This document shows, piece after piece, positions 34,461 through 46,010 of a stretch of 64,000 nucleotides of DNA; the first letter of the stretch is position 1, and every line of letters starts with the position of its first letter. Source of the stretch: Kryptolebias marmoratus (lineage: Eukaryota; Chordata; Actinopteri; Cyprinodontiformes; Rivulidae); the NCBI RefSeq assembly GCF_001649575.2, contig NC_051439.1:11815382-11879381 (forward strand), read 5' to 3'. Position numbers and translations under genes: made by a program. Under the pieces are notes generated by a model. It saw nothing but the letters and a program-made list of their open reading frames with translations, was not told the origin of the DNA and did no database searches.

Positions 34461-36289
34461 GGTTATAAATAAGAGGAAAAACCACTGAAAGTAGAGAGTA
34501 AAAGTCTCCATGAGAATTAAAAATGTTTCCTTTTAACTGAATAAACTTTACAGAACTGTAACATAAGCAGAACTGGAAATCAAAGAATTTTCATTTGCAT
34601 TATTAGACTGATGGCTCTCACCTTAGAGCTGGGCATTGTGCCTCAAATTCGAGCGATAGCACCTTCTAACTCTTCCCTCTTCTGTATGCATAACTCCATG
34701 ATTCCATTCCTTAGTGGAAAGCCAACATTTGTTATGCTGAAGCTGCAGCAACATGCTGGTCAAAGTGCCAAATGCATTAAGTCTCAGAGCAACGAGAGTG
34801 GAAAACAGACACAGTTTCAGACACTGCCGGGAGCTTTGGATTTGCCAGCAATGCCTGTTTTCTTTTCTCTAAACCACCGCTGACATGCAGGATGGAGGAA
34901 AACACACTTCCTTCTTAGAGGTGTACAAGGTTGTGGACTGAATCTTAAGCCCAGTATTTTCCACTGTGCATGATTTTGAGCAAACTTTCTAGAAAACAGA
35001 ACAAACAGAGTTTTTAGTTGCATTGTAACGTTGGAACGTTATTTCACTTACAGTAAATTAGAATTTGGAGATGAAAACTAAATCATGTAAGTGAATTGAT
35101 ATGAAACATTCATGCTCACTGAAACCTCTATATTAGTCAAATAGATAAAAAGCTGCAATTTGTTGGTTTAAAATGACAGAACTGGTTGCAATAATGTGTT
35201 TTATTATTGCTTCAAGTCTTTCTCATTCTGTTTGAGAAATCATTCTAACACTCCCCAACTCATTTGACAAAACGATTCCAGTGGTCACAAGAGTTTAATA
35301 AAATCCCAGTGACTGTACTCTATGCAGGCAGTCATAAGATGACAAAACAAAATTTAAATACAGATGGACCATTTTTATATTTGATAAGGTCATCAAGACC
35401 TTTAACATGTTAGACATTATGAATTAACATACCTTATTTAAGACCGAAACCTGTTTCTTTTTAGTAGGAACAAAAAGTCAGGGGCAGGACAAGTTTTTAA
35501 TTTAAAAGACCCAGACAGGTATATTTTTATCATTCAAAAAATCTGTTTCTGCCAAGTCATTCTGAGATATAACCAGTTTTCAAACTGTATTATTTCAACA
35601 ACACACTGATCGAGTCTCTGTTTAAACAGGCTTAGATGTGTGGATGCTAGAGTAACAAAAGTAGTATGGATGTGGCCTTCATTTGTCCAATGAAACTGTA
35701 CTTTAGATTAAAGATTAGAAGTTAAAGATTTGCCTTTTAAATGGTTTGCATTGCAGTAGATTTGCACTATCAAACTTTTGTCTGAGTGGTAAATAGAAAG
35801 TTAACTAAAAGGAGTGCTGAATTCTTCATGTGTTGCTCTTTATGGTCTTTTTTGTGTGAGTATTTTGATTATTTGGTACTGAAATCAAGTCTGATTGTTG
35901 CATACAAGCTATGCAGATTGCGCAGGAAGTCAGAAGGCTGTGATGGCAGCTGCCCTGCAGACTAACAGCCCCTCTTGACTCTTTTTGTAATCATGTAATG
36001 TGGCCCTAAATTTTTGTAATCATTACCAGAAGGAACTGTGTATAAGAGAGTGCAATTGTCCAAATCAAATAAGAAACTATTCAGACTTTATGTTGCAAGA
36101 TTTTTTAGTACAGGGTCAGTATGATGTCTTACTGAGAAGTAATTCTCTTCATTATTCCTCCTGTAAAAGTATGAGTGCTAAGAATTTCTATTGTGCAAAT
36201 GGAACAAAATTACATTCAAAACAAAGACCCAGTCAAACATGTCTTCAGTTTGTGACATTGAACACTAGAGAAATTTACTGATGACCTGG
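34461..36289. other. AT-rich non-coding sequence
   Basis: 34600-34900 is more complex and carries a 90-codon plus ORF (34611-34883) with no known domain, overlapped by a minus ORF. 35000-36280 is AT-rich with no repeat or gene. The 93-codon ORF at 36000-36281 lies in AT-rich DNA and is unrecognisable. Confidence 0.42.
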
Positions 36290-36890
36290 CAGCAGCCAGC
36301 CTCCTACACTGCAATGCTTTTCCCCATTATTTATTATATCTATCCTGTGGCTTGAATTTATTGCCCTAAGAGTCATGTGTTCTCTTTTGAATTAAAATGC
36401 CATTAGAAGACTATTTACTTTGCCAAACTGACAGAGCAGCTGAAGTCTGTCAGCTGGAGAAAAAAAAAGCTAGAAATACAACACATCATTTATTCCTGAA
36501 AGTCAGTGAGAAGTGTGGGGAGGAAGAGTGAGCTCTCTGCCAGAGTTTGTGTGCAAAGTACACTAACAGGTTTGCAAGTTCCCAGCGACTTGGGCTTTAA
36601 TTCTTGCCTACATGTCTGCTGCCCTGTTCCCCCTCTTATCCTCAGTTGAACACATTTCAATAGGCTCAAAGTGCTCAGCCTCAGGCAAACTTAGCACCGA
36701 AATGACAGGAAAACATGGATGTCCCGTGCATTAGAAATCTTTGCTTTTTACCCCCTGTTTAGAAGCCTGGATGTTAGCCGGTGTCCCCGCATGCCCCAGG
36801 CCTCTGTCATGACTTCCAGCAGCAGCAAAAGAGCAGAAACGCCACTCCACAGCCCGGAGGTTTTAATACAAGCTTTATGAGTTTACACAG
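36290..36890. promoter_or_regulatory. Candidate conserved non-coding region (weak)
   Basis: Complex sequence around 36290-36440 and 36640-36880, including 'CATGCCCCAGGCCTC' near 36789 and 'AGCAGCAGC' near 36819. No ORF. Texture-based. Confidence 0.27.
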
Positions 36891-37225
36891 GTGGAGGTCT
36901 TGGAATCCAGTCTAGCTTTTCTGAACAAGGTATTAAATATTTACAGCAGTTTAGATACCCTGCCCTTGGAAAATATAGCTCAGAAATACATACATTTAGA
37001 GAAAGCAAATGAGCACAGTAACAACTGTCAGTTGACTATTTTTGTATCCAGTTTGAAATAAGTTCTTCAAATTCATTTATACTATTTATTTATATGATCT
37101 GTGAAATTAGAGGCGATTGTTGACTGATTATCAGTAAAATAATTTGAGCTGAATACATCAAGTATACCTCTATATCAAAATGAAATCCACTTATACATTT
37201 TTTTTAATGATGACGTAAATGTTCC
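36891..37225. other. AT-rich spacer
   Basis: No recognisable feature. Ends in a T run at 37198-37205. Confidence 0.5.
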
Positions 37226-37440
37226 TTCTTCCATTACATTTAGATAGCTGTCTTAATGACTGTTAGCAGCAGCATCCAGTAAGACTTCGTTTAGAGCCGA
37301 CCACCAATCAGAGTGAAAAAGTGTAAACAAGAGGCGCTGAATGAAAAGTGGAGCATTGGTTCCTCCTTAGCTCCATGTGGCTGTTGGGCTACTAATTAAA
37401 CCCATTATTAGTCGTTAATGCAGTGTGCTACAGTGTTTTA
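37226..37440. promoter_or_regulatory. Candidate conserved non-coding element
   Basis: Contains 'CCACCAATCAGAG' near 37301 (a CCAAT-type box), CTACTAATTAAACCC near 37390 and 'TTAGTCGTTAATGCAG' near 37408 in a block without repeats. Confidence 0.36.
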
Positions 37441-38384
37441 GACAGGCAGGAAGTTAGCTCCGATTGTGGCGAGAAACAGCTGATTAGTGTGAGGGGATGT
37501 ATGCTGTTAGGGACACATTCAGAGATGATTAAAAATTATGAACACGTCAAATTTTCTTTTATATTTCTGCGCGTATATGACCTAAAGCATAATCAATTCC
37601 CAAAGTACATAACATAACTAAGCAAAACAGCCAATAAACTTTAAAAGTAACTTTTCATGCAGATTAGCTGCCAAACGTTTTTGTCTAATCTTACAGAACT
37701 ATGGGATATAAAGTACCCACTTCAGTTTCTTCCTCATAATTTATATTGAAAAAATGTCAAGACATTAATTTGCTCCTTCCTAAACATTAGGTTTATTGTT
37801 CTTGAATCGTTCTTTTGTAAGATTAGTTTTGCACTCAGGGTTGTTGACTTGCTGGAAAAAAAACCATTTCTCTTGAGATCCACGTTCCAGACATTGTTCC
37901 AACATTTTTAATTAAAATAACACTTGCATAAATCAGCATTCATTATTCCAGTGAATATGGTGAGTCATATTGGATGACTACAGCAAGATAGACTGAAAGC
38001 TTTCTTGTTGGAACTCAAAAGAGTTTTATCTTTCTCCAAACTAAGCACTTCACTTTTTATTCAAAACTCATATTTTAGGCTCATTTGTTCATAATTCTAT
38101 GGTTATTTTGCTAGTTTGTGAGATTTTGTGTACTCTTTTAGAAAAGTAGCTGCCTCTTTAAAGCTCTGACATGCAAATTGTTGTTTTTATTTTTTACAGT
38201 GGTTTGTCTGGGTTTCAAAGTGGATGATGGGAAACAACATTAGCTGGGGTGAGAGAAACCTTTTGGCCATTTTGGCTATCTTAAGCTAGTTTAATAGTCT
38301 TCATGAGATCTGAGATTGTGAGATCTTTGTAACTGATCTTGGTTTCTCTATTTTGTTTTACACAATTTCACTGTATGTCACAAG
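37441..38384. other. AT-rich non-coding sequence
   Basis: No gene, repeat family or strong motif. Short ORF 37423-37617 is unrecognisable. Confidence 0.48.
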
Positions 38385-38695
38385 GTGGAGTTGAGCACCC
38401 AGATGCATGACTGAATGGAGACAGGTAGGAAACACAAAGAATATTTTGTAAACAATCATGCATTTTAAAGTTAAAAATGCTTTAAAAAAATACATAAAAA
38501 TACAAAATGAAATGGTATCTATTTAAACCAAACAGAAGGAGAACTTACTGACAGATAGCAAAGTAAACCCAACATTGTACTGAGGAGAGTGACAGCTGAC
38601 AAACTGAGACCAGGTGTGAAGTGTCAGATTAGAGGAACAAGGTGTACAAAGTAAAATAGGAAGTAAAGCTTACTACTACACAAACATGAAATTGT
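38385..38695 (-). mobile_element. Repeat D copy 3 (minus orientation)
   Basis: Starts AAGGTGGAGTTGAGCACCC near 38383 with CAGATGCATG following, resembling the reversed 3' end of repeat D. 'CCAGGTGTGAAGTGTCAG' near 38611 and 'GGAACAAGGTGTACAAAG' near 38634 follow the same order as copy 2. An A-rich middle is inserted. Diverged and class uncertain. Confidence 0.42.
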
Positions 38696-40117
38696 CAACT
38701 TTTAATTAAATCTGAACCTCCGATGGGAACCCAGAAGTTGGAAGTCAGAAGGGGAACAGATTTCCAATAGGTTGGTTCTGGTAGAGGTTTTAAGTCCCGC
38801 CCCTCCCATGTAAATGCATAGGACTTTGCCCTGATTTAATAATGAAACTACATTTTAGATAATTTTTTGGGGCGGGTAAAAAAAACCTAAAGTACACAGA
38901 ACAACAACATACACACACAGAAAAAAAAACCCAACCACAATTCAAATCTTAAAAGTTTACATATTTTCTCACTCATCGATATATAATAAGTTGAATTTCT
39001 GTTCAATTAAATAAATGACTGAGTATAATAGTTTTGTTTTATGTTTTTAATTTGGCTATCTGTATCTTCCATTGTGATTTGTTTGGAAATGTTTTAGGCA
39101 GTCTGTGTGTGTCTCTTTTCTATTTATACAATCTTCTCATCTATTATTTTACCCTCCGTTCTCTCAGATTCATTCTTTGTGTTGTGTGGACTTACCTCAT
39201 AACATCATTTTCCCTGAGTCTTTTTTCTGGTTGTTTTCTTCAGCTTCTTCTCTCTCAACATCCGACCATATTCTTTTTGTTTCCTTTCTCTCTATTCCTC
39301 TCTGTTTCTCTCACAAAGCTCTTTATGTATATCTTCTAGGCTTGCCGGAGATGCAAATGACACAAGAAAGTGATAAAAGTTGCATGTTGGCACCAATATA
39401 ATTAAATATTAAAGGCTCATTTTTTTCCCCCTTCTTTCTCCTTCTTCAAGAAGGGATGCCTGTGGATATTGCTTTCACATTACAGAGAGAAGCGACAGAG
39501 AGAAATTTATGAGAGGCTTGATTTAGACTCCCAAGCTTTCATAATATGTTTTGCCCAAAGATTTTATCACAAGAGTTGACGAAGAAAAGCTGTTTGTGGG
39601 GAAAGTTGTGTTTACTGTAAAGACTTGATGAACTGTTTTGACAGATAGTGTGCCACCAAGAAATATTTCAGAGCAGACATCCAAGCAGTGACACAATGTT
39701 GCGGGAGGTTCTGTGTTCAGCCTCCAGCAGTTATGATTTTCAGCAATTTTACTCTTTTATTTGATCAATTTATGATAGAAAACTTTCTTTTTCAGTTCTC
39801 TTCGGGTTGTTACATCATTGTTAAGTACGTTATTCTAATGCAAAGTGTGACCCACTTTCTTTAGTTGCATTGTTCCTGAGCAAAGTTCCACCAACCCTTT
39901 TTTCTGTTCTGTTACTATTCAAAATGAGAACTAAAAAAAATCATTGTATGAGTGAGTGTATCCCTCTTTTTTTTTGTTTTGCACCCATTCTGTGTATTTA
40001 CGTGTCATTGCATGTTTGCATCATCTGTCGGCCTGGTATTGCTTTGCAGCACCCCGGTAAGTGTGTGTCATGACTGCACTGCTACATGGGGCCTTTTCTG
40101 CTGTGCTCATCCAGGCA
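38696..40117. other. Non-coding spacer
   Basis: AT-rich, with A runs near 38880-38935. 39030-39400 gives Phe/Ser/Leu-rich ORFs (101 and 98 codons in two frames) from T/C-rich sequence. 'CCCCG|GTAAGTG' near 40056 is a good donor-like string, preceded by TTTGCAG eight bases earlier, but no exon is supported. Confidence 0.42.
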
Positions 40118-40335
40118 CAGAGAGATGAAGAGGAGGAGGAAGAGGAGAGGGAGGAGGAAGGCTGAGCTTGTTGCTTTTAATTGAATTGTAAATGCAAGTG
40201 GAGGGGGAATGGGGCTGCTCCTAGCTGGGACAGACAGCAGATGGAAGGCAGGGCCTGCCCTGCAGGGTGAGAGGGGTGAGAGGGGAGATGGGTGGGTGGG
40301 TGGGTGGGTGGAGAGGAGATAGATGGATGGATGGG
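40118..40335 (+). repeat. Purine tract with (GGGT)n quadruplex motif
   Basis: A/G-only sequence at about 40118-40160, then G-rich DNA, then five GGG runs separated by single T at 40290-40308, followed by (GATG)n-like sequence at 40319-40335. (GGGT)4GGG is a canonical, very stable G-quadruplex pattern. The 173-codon minus ORF here is the Pro/Ser/His-rich complement of this tract. Confidence 0.85.
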
Positions 40336-41449
40336 GGAAGGGAGAGCCAAAAGGGCCTGGTGCATGAAAATGACCACAGATTGTGGCCTCTGTGGAGTCT
40401 ATGATTTCTCTCCCTGCTCTCTCAATCTGTCTTTTTTTTCTCAATTGCTGTGAGTTCTGCTCACAGAATGGAAGACCTAATACCTGCAAACTAATCAATA
40501 ATATTAGAAACACAGTAGCAAGTTCACTTAAGAGCTCTTCCTGTTTGGGATGGAAACATGAAAGCAAATGGAGACAAATAAAACATGAGCCAAATCTTCT
40601 CATTTAGTGTGTTTTACTTGCATTTGCTGGTTTGGTTAAAAGATTTATAGTTCACAGATCAGTACAACGAAACAAAAAAACAACAAACATAAAAGGTTTC
40701 TTTGTGTTATACAGTAAGAAATCTCGCCAATCACTCAAGCACTTCTTAAAACGGATAAAAAAATATATAAATTTAATGAAATTCTAATAGTTTCTTTTTC
40801 CCTCGTCCCTCTCTGTCACTCTGCTCTTCCTTCAAGAAGAGGAAAATGACCCCAGTCTGCCCTCCTCAGGTGAACCCGGTTAAGGGATCCCGCCACTTCA
40901 CTGAGCCAACCAGGTCAGAAACTGAGACACACACATGTGCGCATACGACATCACTAGGTCAATACAGGCTTTACCCCTGGACTAGATTAAGGGTATTTGG
41001 GTTGTTGGTGCATTTGCGTTGATATTAACTCCACATGGGGTTACAACTCATTTCATTGAACAGATAAACAGCCTCGGCTGAATTTTTTTTTTAAGTATAT
41101 GAATTGCACGACACATTAACAAGTGTACATTCTGGTGCCAAAAAGAAACACCAAAATACCACATCTGGCAACCTGCTACAAGATTTGTTTAAAATAAATT
41201 TTGATTGACAAAGCAATTTTTATGCATAATTAGATACTTTTTTTCTCTTTTTCCTTATGGACGCTGACTGTGATGGATATTCTTCATAACTGTCTTTGCA
41301 GGCTTGATGTCGTTGAGCTGCCTTAGTTAATCTCTTTCCTCCCAGACAGCATATTCTCAGCCTCGGGGCTAGACCTGCTCCAGCATCTTTCTGAAGCCAG
41401 CACATGCACTGTTGCTCTCCAATAACTCCACTCAATTGCCCATCATTCC
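40336..41449. other. Non-coding spacer
   Basis: AT-rich 40600-40800, more complex 40830-41050. The 71-codon minus ORF 41220-41435 is unrecognisable. Confidence 0.42.
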
Positions 41450-41650
41450 TCTGCCAAGCTCACACCTTTCAGAACTCCGCCGTTCCCCGCTGCATTTTTT
41501 TTTGCTGCCCTTTCATTAATGTGTGGAAGCGTCTGCCAAATAATTAACCTGGCTGAGTTATTTATTCCCTGGGTAATATCTGTGTTTGGGATGCAGAGGG
41601 GAGTTGAGGCTATTGAAATGTCCTCCTGCAGTTGAAGGAGACTTATGAGA
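41450..41650. promoter_or_regulatory. Candidate conserved non-coding element
   Basis: Contains CATTAATGTG near 41514, CCAAATAATTAACCTGG near 41536 and 'GAGTTATTTATTCCCTGGG' near 41555 in a compact, non-repetitive block. Confidence 0.4.
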
Positions 41651-42260
41651 ATGTATGTGAGTTGCTATGAGGGGGTATGAAGGTTCTGGGCCTTACTTCA
41701 ACCATGAAGATGCAGGGTACAAATGATTCATGTGAAGGTGCTTTAAATGCACCTGCATCCTTTCCAGCTAATGAAAAAGAGAAGGTTGTAATAAAAAATA
41801 AAAGCTGTGAATGACTCATATGAGGGGATACACAGGCTTAGGTGTATTTCCCTGTGCAATTTTAAAAAATAATCACATAGGTGCATACAAAAGTCACATA
41901 AGTACTCACATTCTTCCATCATGCAGATTGTGCTGGAGACTCAGAGTGATGCTCCTACTGTAAATACAAACAGACGCTTACTTGCTGGTTTATACTACAG
42001 CCAAACCTCAATCCTGGCTGGGCGTGATTATATCCAGGAGAGGCGTATTGCATTGTGCCTGAGGTGAGAGGTGGGAGATGGAGGAGAAATGAGTGGTTTG
42101 GCCTTGAATTTCACCCAGAACTGCCTCCCCACATCCCAACGCCCATTTCTCACTCTTGGAGGAGAGCCTGCCGTAGGCTGCTGGAAAACAGGCGGCCGTG
42201 GCAGAGAGAGCCGAGAGTTTTAGTGAACACATTGTTTCATTGAAACATTCTGCTAAATGA
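41651..42260. other. Non-coding sequence, complex at 41990-42260
   Basis: 41990-42260 is GC-moderate ('CAGGCGGCCGTGGCAG' near 42189), with opposing ORFs of 62 (plus) and 115 (minus) codons that are not recognisable. Could be regulatory. Confidence 0.33.
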
Positions 42261-43839
42261 CTTAGAACCCAACAACAAATATCGAAGAAGAAAGTAGTTT
42301 GATCAGACTGTTTGGCCACATGAGTCATGATTTTGAAGACTCTCTGCTTACACAAACAGAGTTCATTTAAGAAACTGTCTTTTAATAGCTTCTTCCCCCA
42401 AGTTTGAGCAATGTTATTAAAATTTTGTTGACTCTGGAGCCCCCTTAAGGTTCGAGTCCTGACTGTACTTCATATAAACAGTTGCATATGTCATAACTGG
42501 CTTTAATTGACAGACTGATTTGGAACAGCTGTTACAAAGGCAAAGATGACATGAAGACAAAAAAGATATATTCAGACTGGACTGAGTAATTTTTAAAGAA
42601 ATTCACACATAAATGTCTGAGTACTGTTATTTATGACAGCATTGCAAAGATCAGAAAGTCAACAAAATGACTAAATTCAGATTTCTAAAGATTCACCAAG
42701 CTTTTTATCTTGAAACCTCATGCGTGCTAAGCAGATGAACATGGGTTTTGTGTATTATAAAATAAAATGCTTTCTGCAACATGAAAGGGGCTCACACAGA
42801 ACATTCTACTTTGCTCATTCTGCAAAGCATCAAGATATATCAACCTCTATGGAACCTATCAGGTGTCATAGGTTTAAATAAAAATGATGGTTACAATATT
42901 TTGTTCCTTCAGTTTAGTAAGTACATGTTTCTGCTTTAACTTTTAGAATGACATTAGCAAAATACATAAATGTCTTTAGATGGTAGATGGCTGTGCTGCT
43001 GTTTTCCATTCAGATTGAAAACAAAAATAAACACTACACCTCCTGCACATAGACATTGATGTGATTGCAAAACCTTGCACCCAGTTTCCTAAACTAAGAA
43101 AAATAGTTTTTTAGTGCCTTGGTTTTTATTTTGCACTTGGTGTGCTCCTTAAACAACACAAGACATGACAAGGAAACTATTTTACTTTAATAGTGCTCTC
43201 TCGTTAAGCTGCTGGAAGGTCAGCTTATTATCCATCTCCCAATCTTTATTTCATAAAGCACTTGCCAAACAGTAAAAATTAGCTTGAGGGTTGGCTTTCT
43301 CTGCCCTCCTTTGTAGTGACCCTTCTTGTTCTTTTCTTGGCCTTTATCTGGCAATGCTTTCTTTGGTGAGTTAACTTCTGTTTTGGTTCTATGGAAAATA
43401 AAAGCTGAGTAAGGTTGTTTTGTAGCTCCTGTTACACCTAATGGTGTGTGACATTGTGCCTTAAAGCATTACCTTAAGGGGTTGTACCCTCCCATCAAAA
43501 GTTACACACAACCAGAACAGGCTCCTGAGTTGCAGAAAGCAGAGGGCTTGTGTCCATACAAATGTATTTGTATACCCAAGATTATATGATTATATAAAGT
43601 GTTACAGCTTATTTATATACTTTAAAGTGGGGTTAAAGCATGTAGGTGTGTTCATGAAAAAATGTTTCGATCAGTGTCTATGTTCCCTCCCCTCAACTCA
43701 TCTCTGTCTTATCCCTAACAATGAGTATGACCCTCACTCAACAAAGAGCTTGCCCTGGAGTTAAGTCATGATACTGAATAAGGCCTTCATGTGCTATCAT
43801 GTGACAGCATGAAAAACACTGTGTGTGATGTGTTTCTTA
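42261..43839. other. AT-rich non-coding sequence
   Basis: No gene. A lone pol III B-box-like GGTTCGAGTCC lies at 42449-42459 without an A box or cloverleaf. 43180-43300 is a complex stretch that may be conserved. Confidence 0.42.
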
Positions 43840-44240
43840 CACGCAGCCAAGTCCAGACAGGAGAAGGAAAAATAGCCAGCAATGACTGGGCAGCTGTTGA
43901 AGCCCGTCGACCTTGGATGTCAGCCTAAGTGTAATTATTTTTCACGCATGCCATGTTGACCAGATATATACCGGCTCACGTTCTATTTATCAGGCCTCGC
44001 CATGCGGGATGTGCAAGCGCGCTTACATGCGGAAATGCGTACCCACTTACATGCATCAGCTGTGACCTGATTCCTGGGTTTGATGTGGATAGACAGAGAA
44101 AGAAAATTATTGACCACAAAATCTGCTGGGACATAAATTTCAGTCCAGATCTGATGTGGTATGGAAACGACTGGCATTGATTAATTGCAATTTCAAGCAC
44201 AGGGAATGCCTCCCATAATTCCCATCTGCAGCTGGTTTGC
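43840..44240. promoter_or_regulatory. Candidate conserved non-coding element (strong)
   Basis: About 400 bp of complex sequence: 'GTGTAATTATTTTTCACGC' near 43929, eight CpGs within 43970-44041, 'GTGACCTGATTCC' near 44061, 'AAAATTATTGACCAC' near 44103 and GATTAATTGCAATTTC near 44179. No repeats. Minus-strand ORFs (116 and 64 codons) are unrecognisable. One of the best enhancer candidates, by texture only. Confidence 0.42.
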
Positions 44241-44731
44241 TGTGTGCCAATTTCATCATCTCTGTTCTCCTCTTTTATTGGTTGGCCCAGACGCTGTCTG
44301 TGTGGTGACACAGTCAGTCTGAGCACTTGTCATCTTCTCCGTCTGTCTGTCTGTCTGTTACAGGATGTCTGCGCTTCAGAAGTCTCACTGTCTGTCAAAC
44401 ACCATGATACAGCAAGGTATCTTATCATATGTCTCTAAATGCCAGTCAAAGAGACAGCTGTGGTATTAAAAAGAGAGCAATTAAAATGGAAAGAAGCGGG
44501 TCGTGTTGGGTGAGACCTCAAGATAAAAAAGGTCTCGGAGCAAGCGAAGCAGTTTTACACCCCTCCTCCTTTTTGTGCCTGCCCTCTCTCCTTTCTCCCT
44601 CGTTCACTCTCCTGTCACCCTGAACAGAGGATTGACATTCAGCGGAGGACACCCCTGGCTAGCGGTTAAAAGAAGTGGAATTAATGTGTGAGTTGAAGAG
44701 AGAGTGGAGCAGAAGGGGGAGGAGGGGGGGG
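44241..44731. other. Non-coding spacer with (CTGT)n
   Basis: (CTGT)n at 44341-44358. 44560-44620 is C/T-rich. 44690-44731 becomes strongly G/A-rich and ends in eight Gs at the gap. Confidence 0.5.
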
Positions 44732-44760
44732 NNNNNNNNNNNNNNNNNNNNNNNNNNNNN
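44732..44760. other. Assembly gap (29 N) inside a G run
   Basis: Eight Gs (44724-44731) precede and six Gs (44761-44766) follow the Ns. The missing sequence is probably a longer G-rich repeat that failed to sequence. ORFs read across it on minus contain X residues and are artefacts. Confidence 0.95.
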
Positions 44761-44855
44761 GGGGGGTCACGGTGGAGGTGGGGTGAGGCTGTTCGGTGGT
44801 AGTGAGTAACTGACACAGTTTTTGATGGAGTGCAGACATGGCTGACTCACCCTCT

Positions 44856-45151
44856 CGTCTTCCTCCGCCTCCTCCTGTTCTCTCGTTCCGTTCCTCTCCG
44901 TCTATCTCCGTCTCCTGCCTGCTCGCCAGGGTCGTCGCCCCCTCCCTTCCTCCCATCCTCTCTGGCCTTATTGTTTTACATCTCTTCATTCAGGCTTTTA
45001 TGGCTGCTTCGTCCTCGCGCAAACCCATCTCGCTGCCGGATGATGGGTTCCTCCCCCAGTTATCGCGGCTATTTATTATCAACGCCGATTCACATCACAT
45101 TTTTCTGACTTTGGGAAGATGGTTTTCACATTGGGCCGCTTTACTGACTCG
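44856..45151. promoter_or_regulatory. CpG-dense block with an open 121-codon frame
   Basis: Direct count gives 20 CpGs in about 296 bp, against a sparse background. A plus-strand frame starting at 44838 (GACATGG, purine at -3 and G at +4) is open to 45203. From the internal ATG at 44999 about 21 codons mostly end in G or C, then the signal decays and the frame ends in a (CA)n tract. No protein family is recognised. A CpG-island-like regulatory element or cryptic promoter/first exon are both possible. Confidence 0.35.
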
Positions 45152-45819
45152 CTATATAACAAGTCCAATGTGGAGCTCTCACAAACACACACACACAGAG
45201 TGACAGTCAAGAAACCTCGCATCACTATATTACGCTGCAGATTTACAAGGTGCTAAAATGATACATAGTTTGTTAATGTCTCATTGCAGAATACTTAGAT
45301 GGCTTTTCCAGGATATGTTTTGGGTAAATAATGCTTCTTGCTGTTTTGGGAGTTAATTGTATGTCTTTTCTTGCCAGGTCAGTGATAATTTTAACATGAC
45401 TGATGCTAAGGGCTCTCAAACTGAGACATGATAGTCTGTGTGGGTAAAGCATATTTTAAGAAGAGTGAGTCAGTTGGTCCTGATTACATCACATGAATTC
45501 CTGGAGACGGGCAGTTTGAGGTGAACAGACAGATATCATGTTCCAAAGTCATCAGGAGAGCGAGAGAGAATAGAACCACCTCGATCCATAGAAGCTTCTG
45601 CTGCAAATGAAACTGGGTACATTCCTCAAGATAACAGCCCATCTTGTTTTAGAAAGAAAACAAACTCAGACATGAAAAATCTTATCAAATCAGAACTTCT
45701 TTCATCTTTCTGTTCTCCTTTTCCCTGGGAAAACTATGAAGCAGTTGCCTGCAAAGTAACCAGAAGTCTATTGGTGCTTTACCTCTGTGAGTCATGTTGT
45801 AAGACGAACATGTTTTAGC
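45152..45819. other. Non-coding spacer
   Basis: Short (CA)n at 45183-45197, then mixed AT-rich DNA. No gene or repeat family. Confidence 0.45.
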
Positions 45820-46010
45820 ACTTAACCTCCATAACAGGAGCAGCTGTGGGGCCCAGGGGGACTGTGTATTTAGAGAGGAAGGCTGACTGGATGCCTAATT
45901 AACTAGGCTGGCTTCCCGATACAATAGCATCCTTTGAAATGGCCAATACACTTCTGGAGCAGAGAGCAATTTAAAGCTAAGGGGAATCAGCAAGCAAATT
46001 TTTAGCGCAT
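45820..46010. promoter_or_regulatory. Candidate conserved non-coding element
   Basis: A compact complex block with near-palindromic GCCTAATTAACTAGGC at 45893-45908 and 'GAGAGCAATTTAAAGC' near 45962. Enhancer-like by texture. Confidence 0.38.

Noticed and set aside
40047..40065. TTTGCAG ... CCCCG|GTAAGTG as a micro-exon
   Set aside because: It would be an exon of about 8 nt with no neighbouring exons. Most likely chance.
40082..40603. 173-codon minus-strand ORF
   Set aside because: It reads the complement of the purine tract and the (GGGT)n repeat, giving Pro/Ser/His-rich low complexity. No family recognised.
42449..42459. Exact pol III B-box-like GGTTCGAGTCC, possible tRNA
   Set aside because: No A box upstream at the right distance and no cloverleaf stems can be formed. 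At most a tRNA or SINE remnant.
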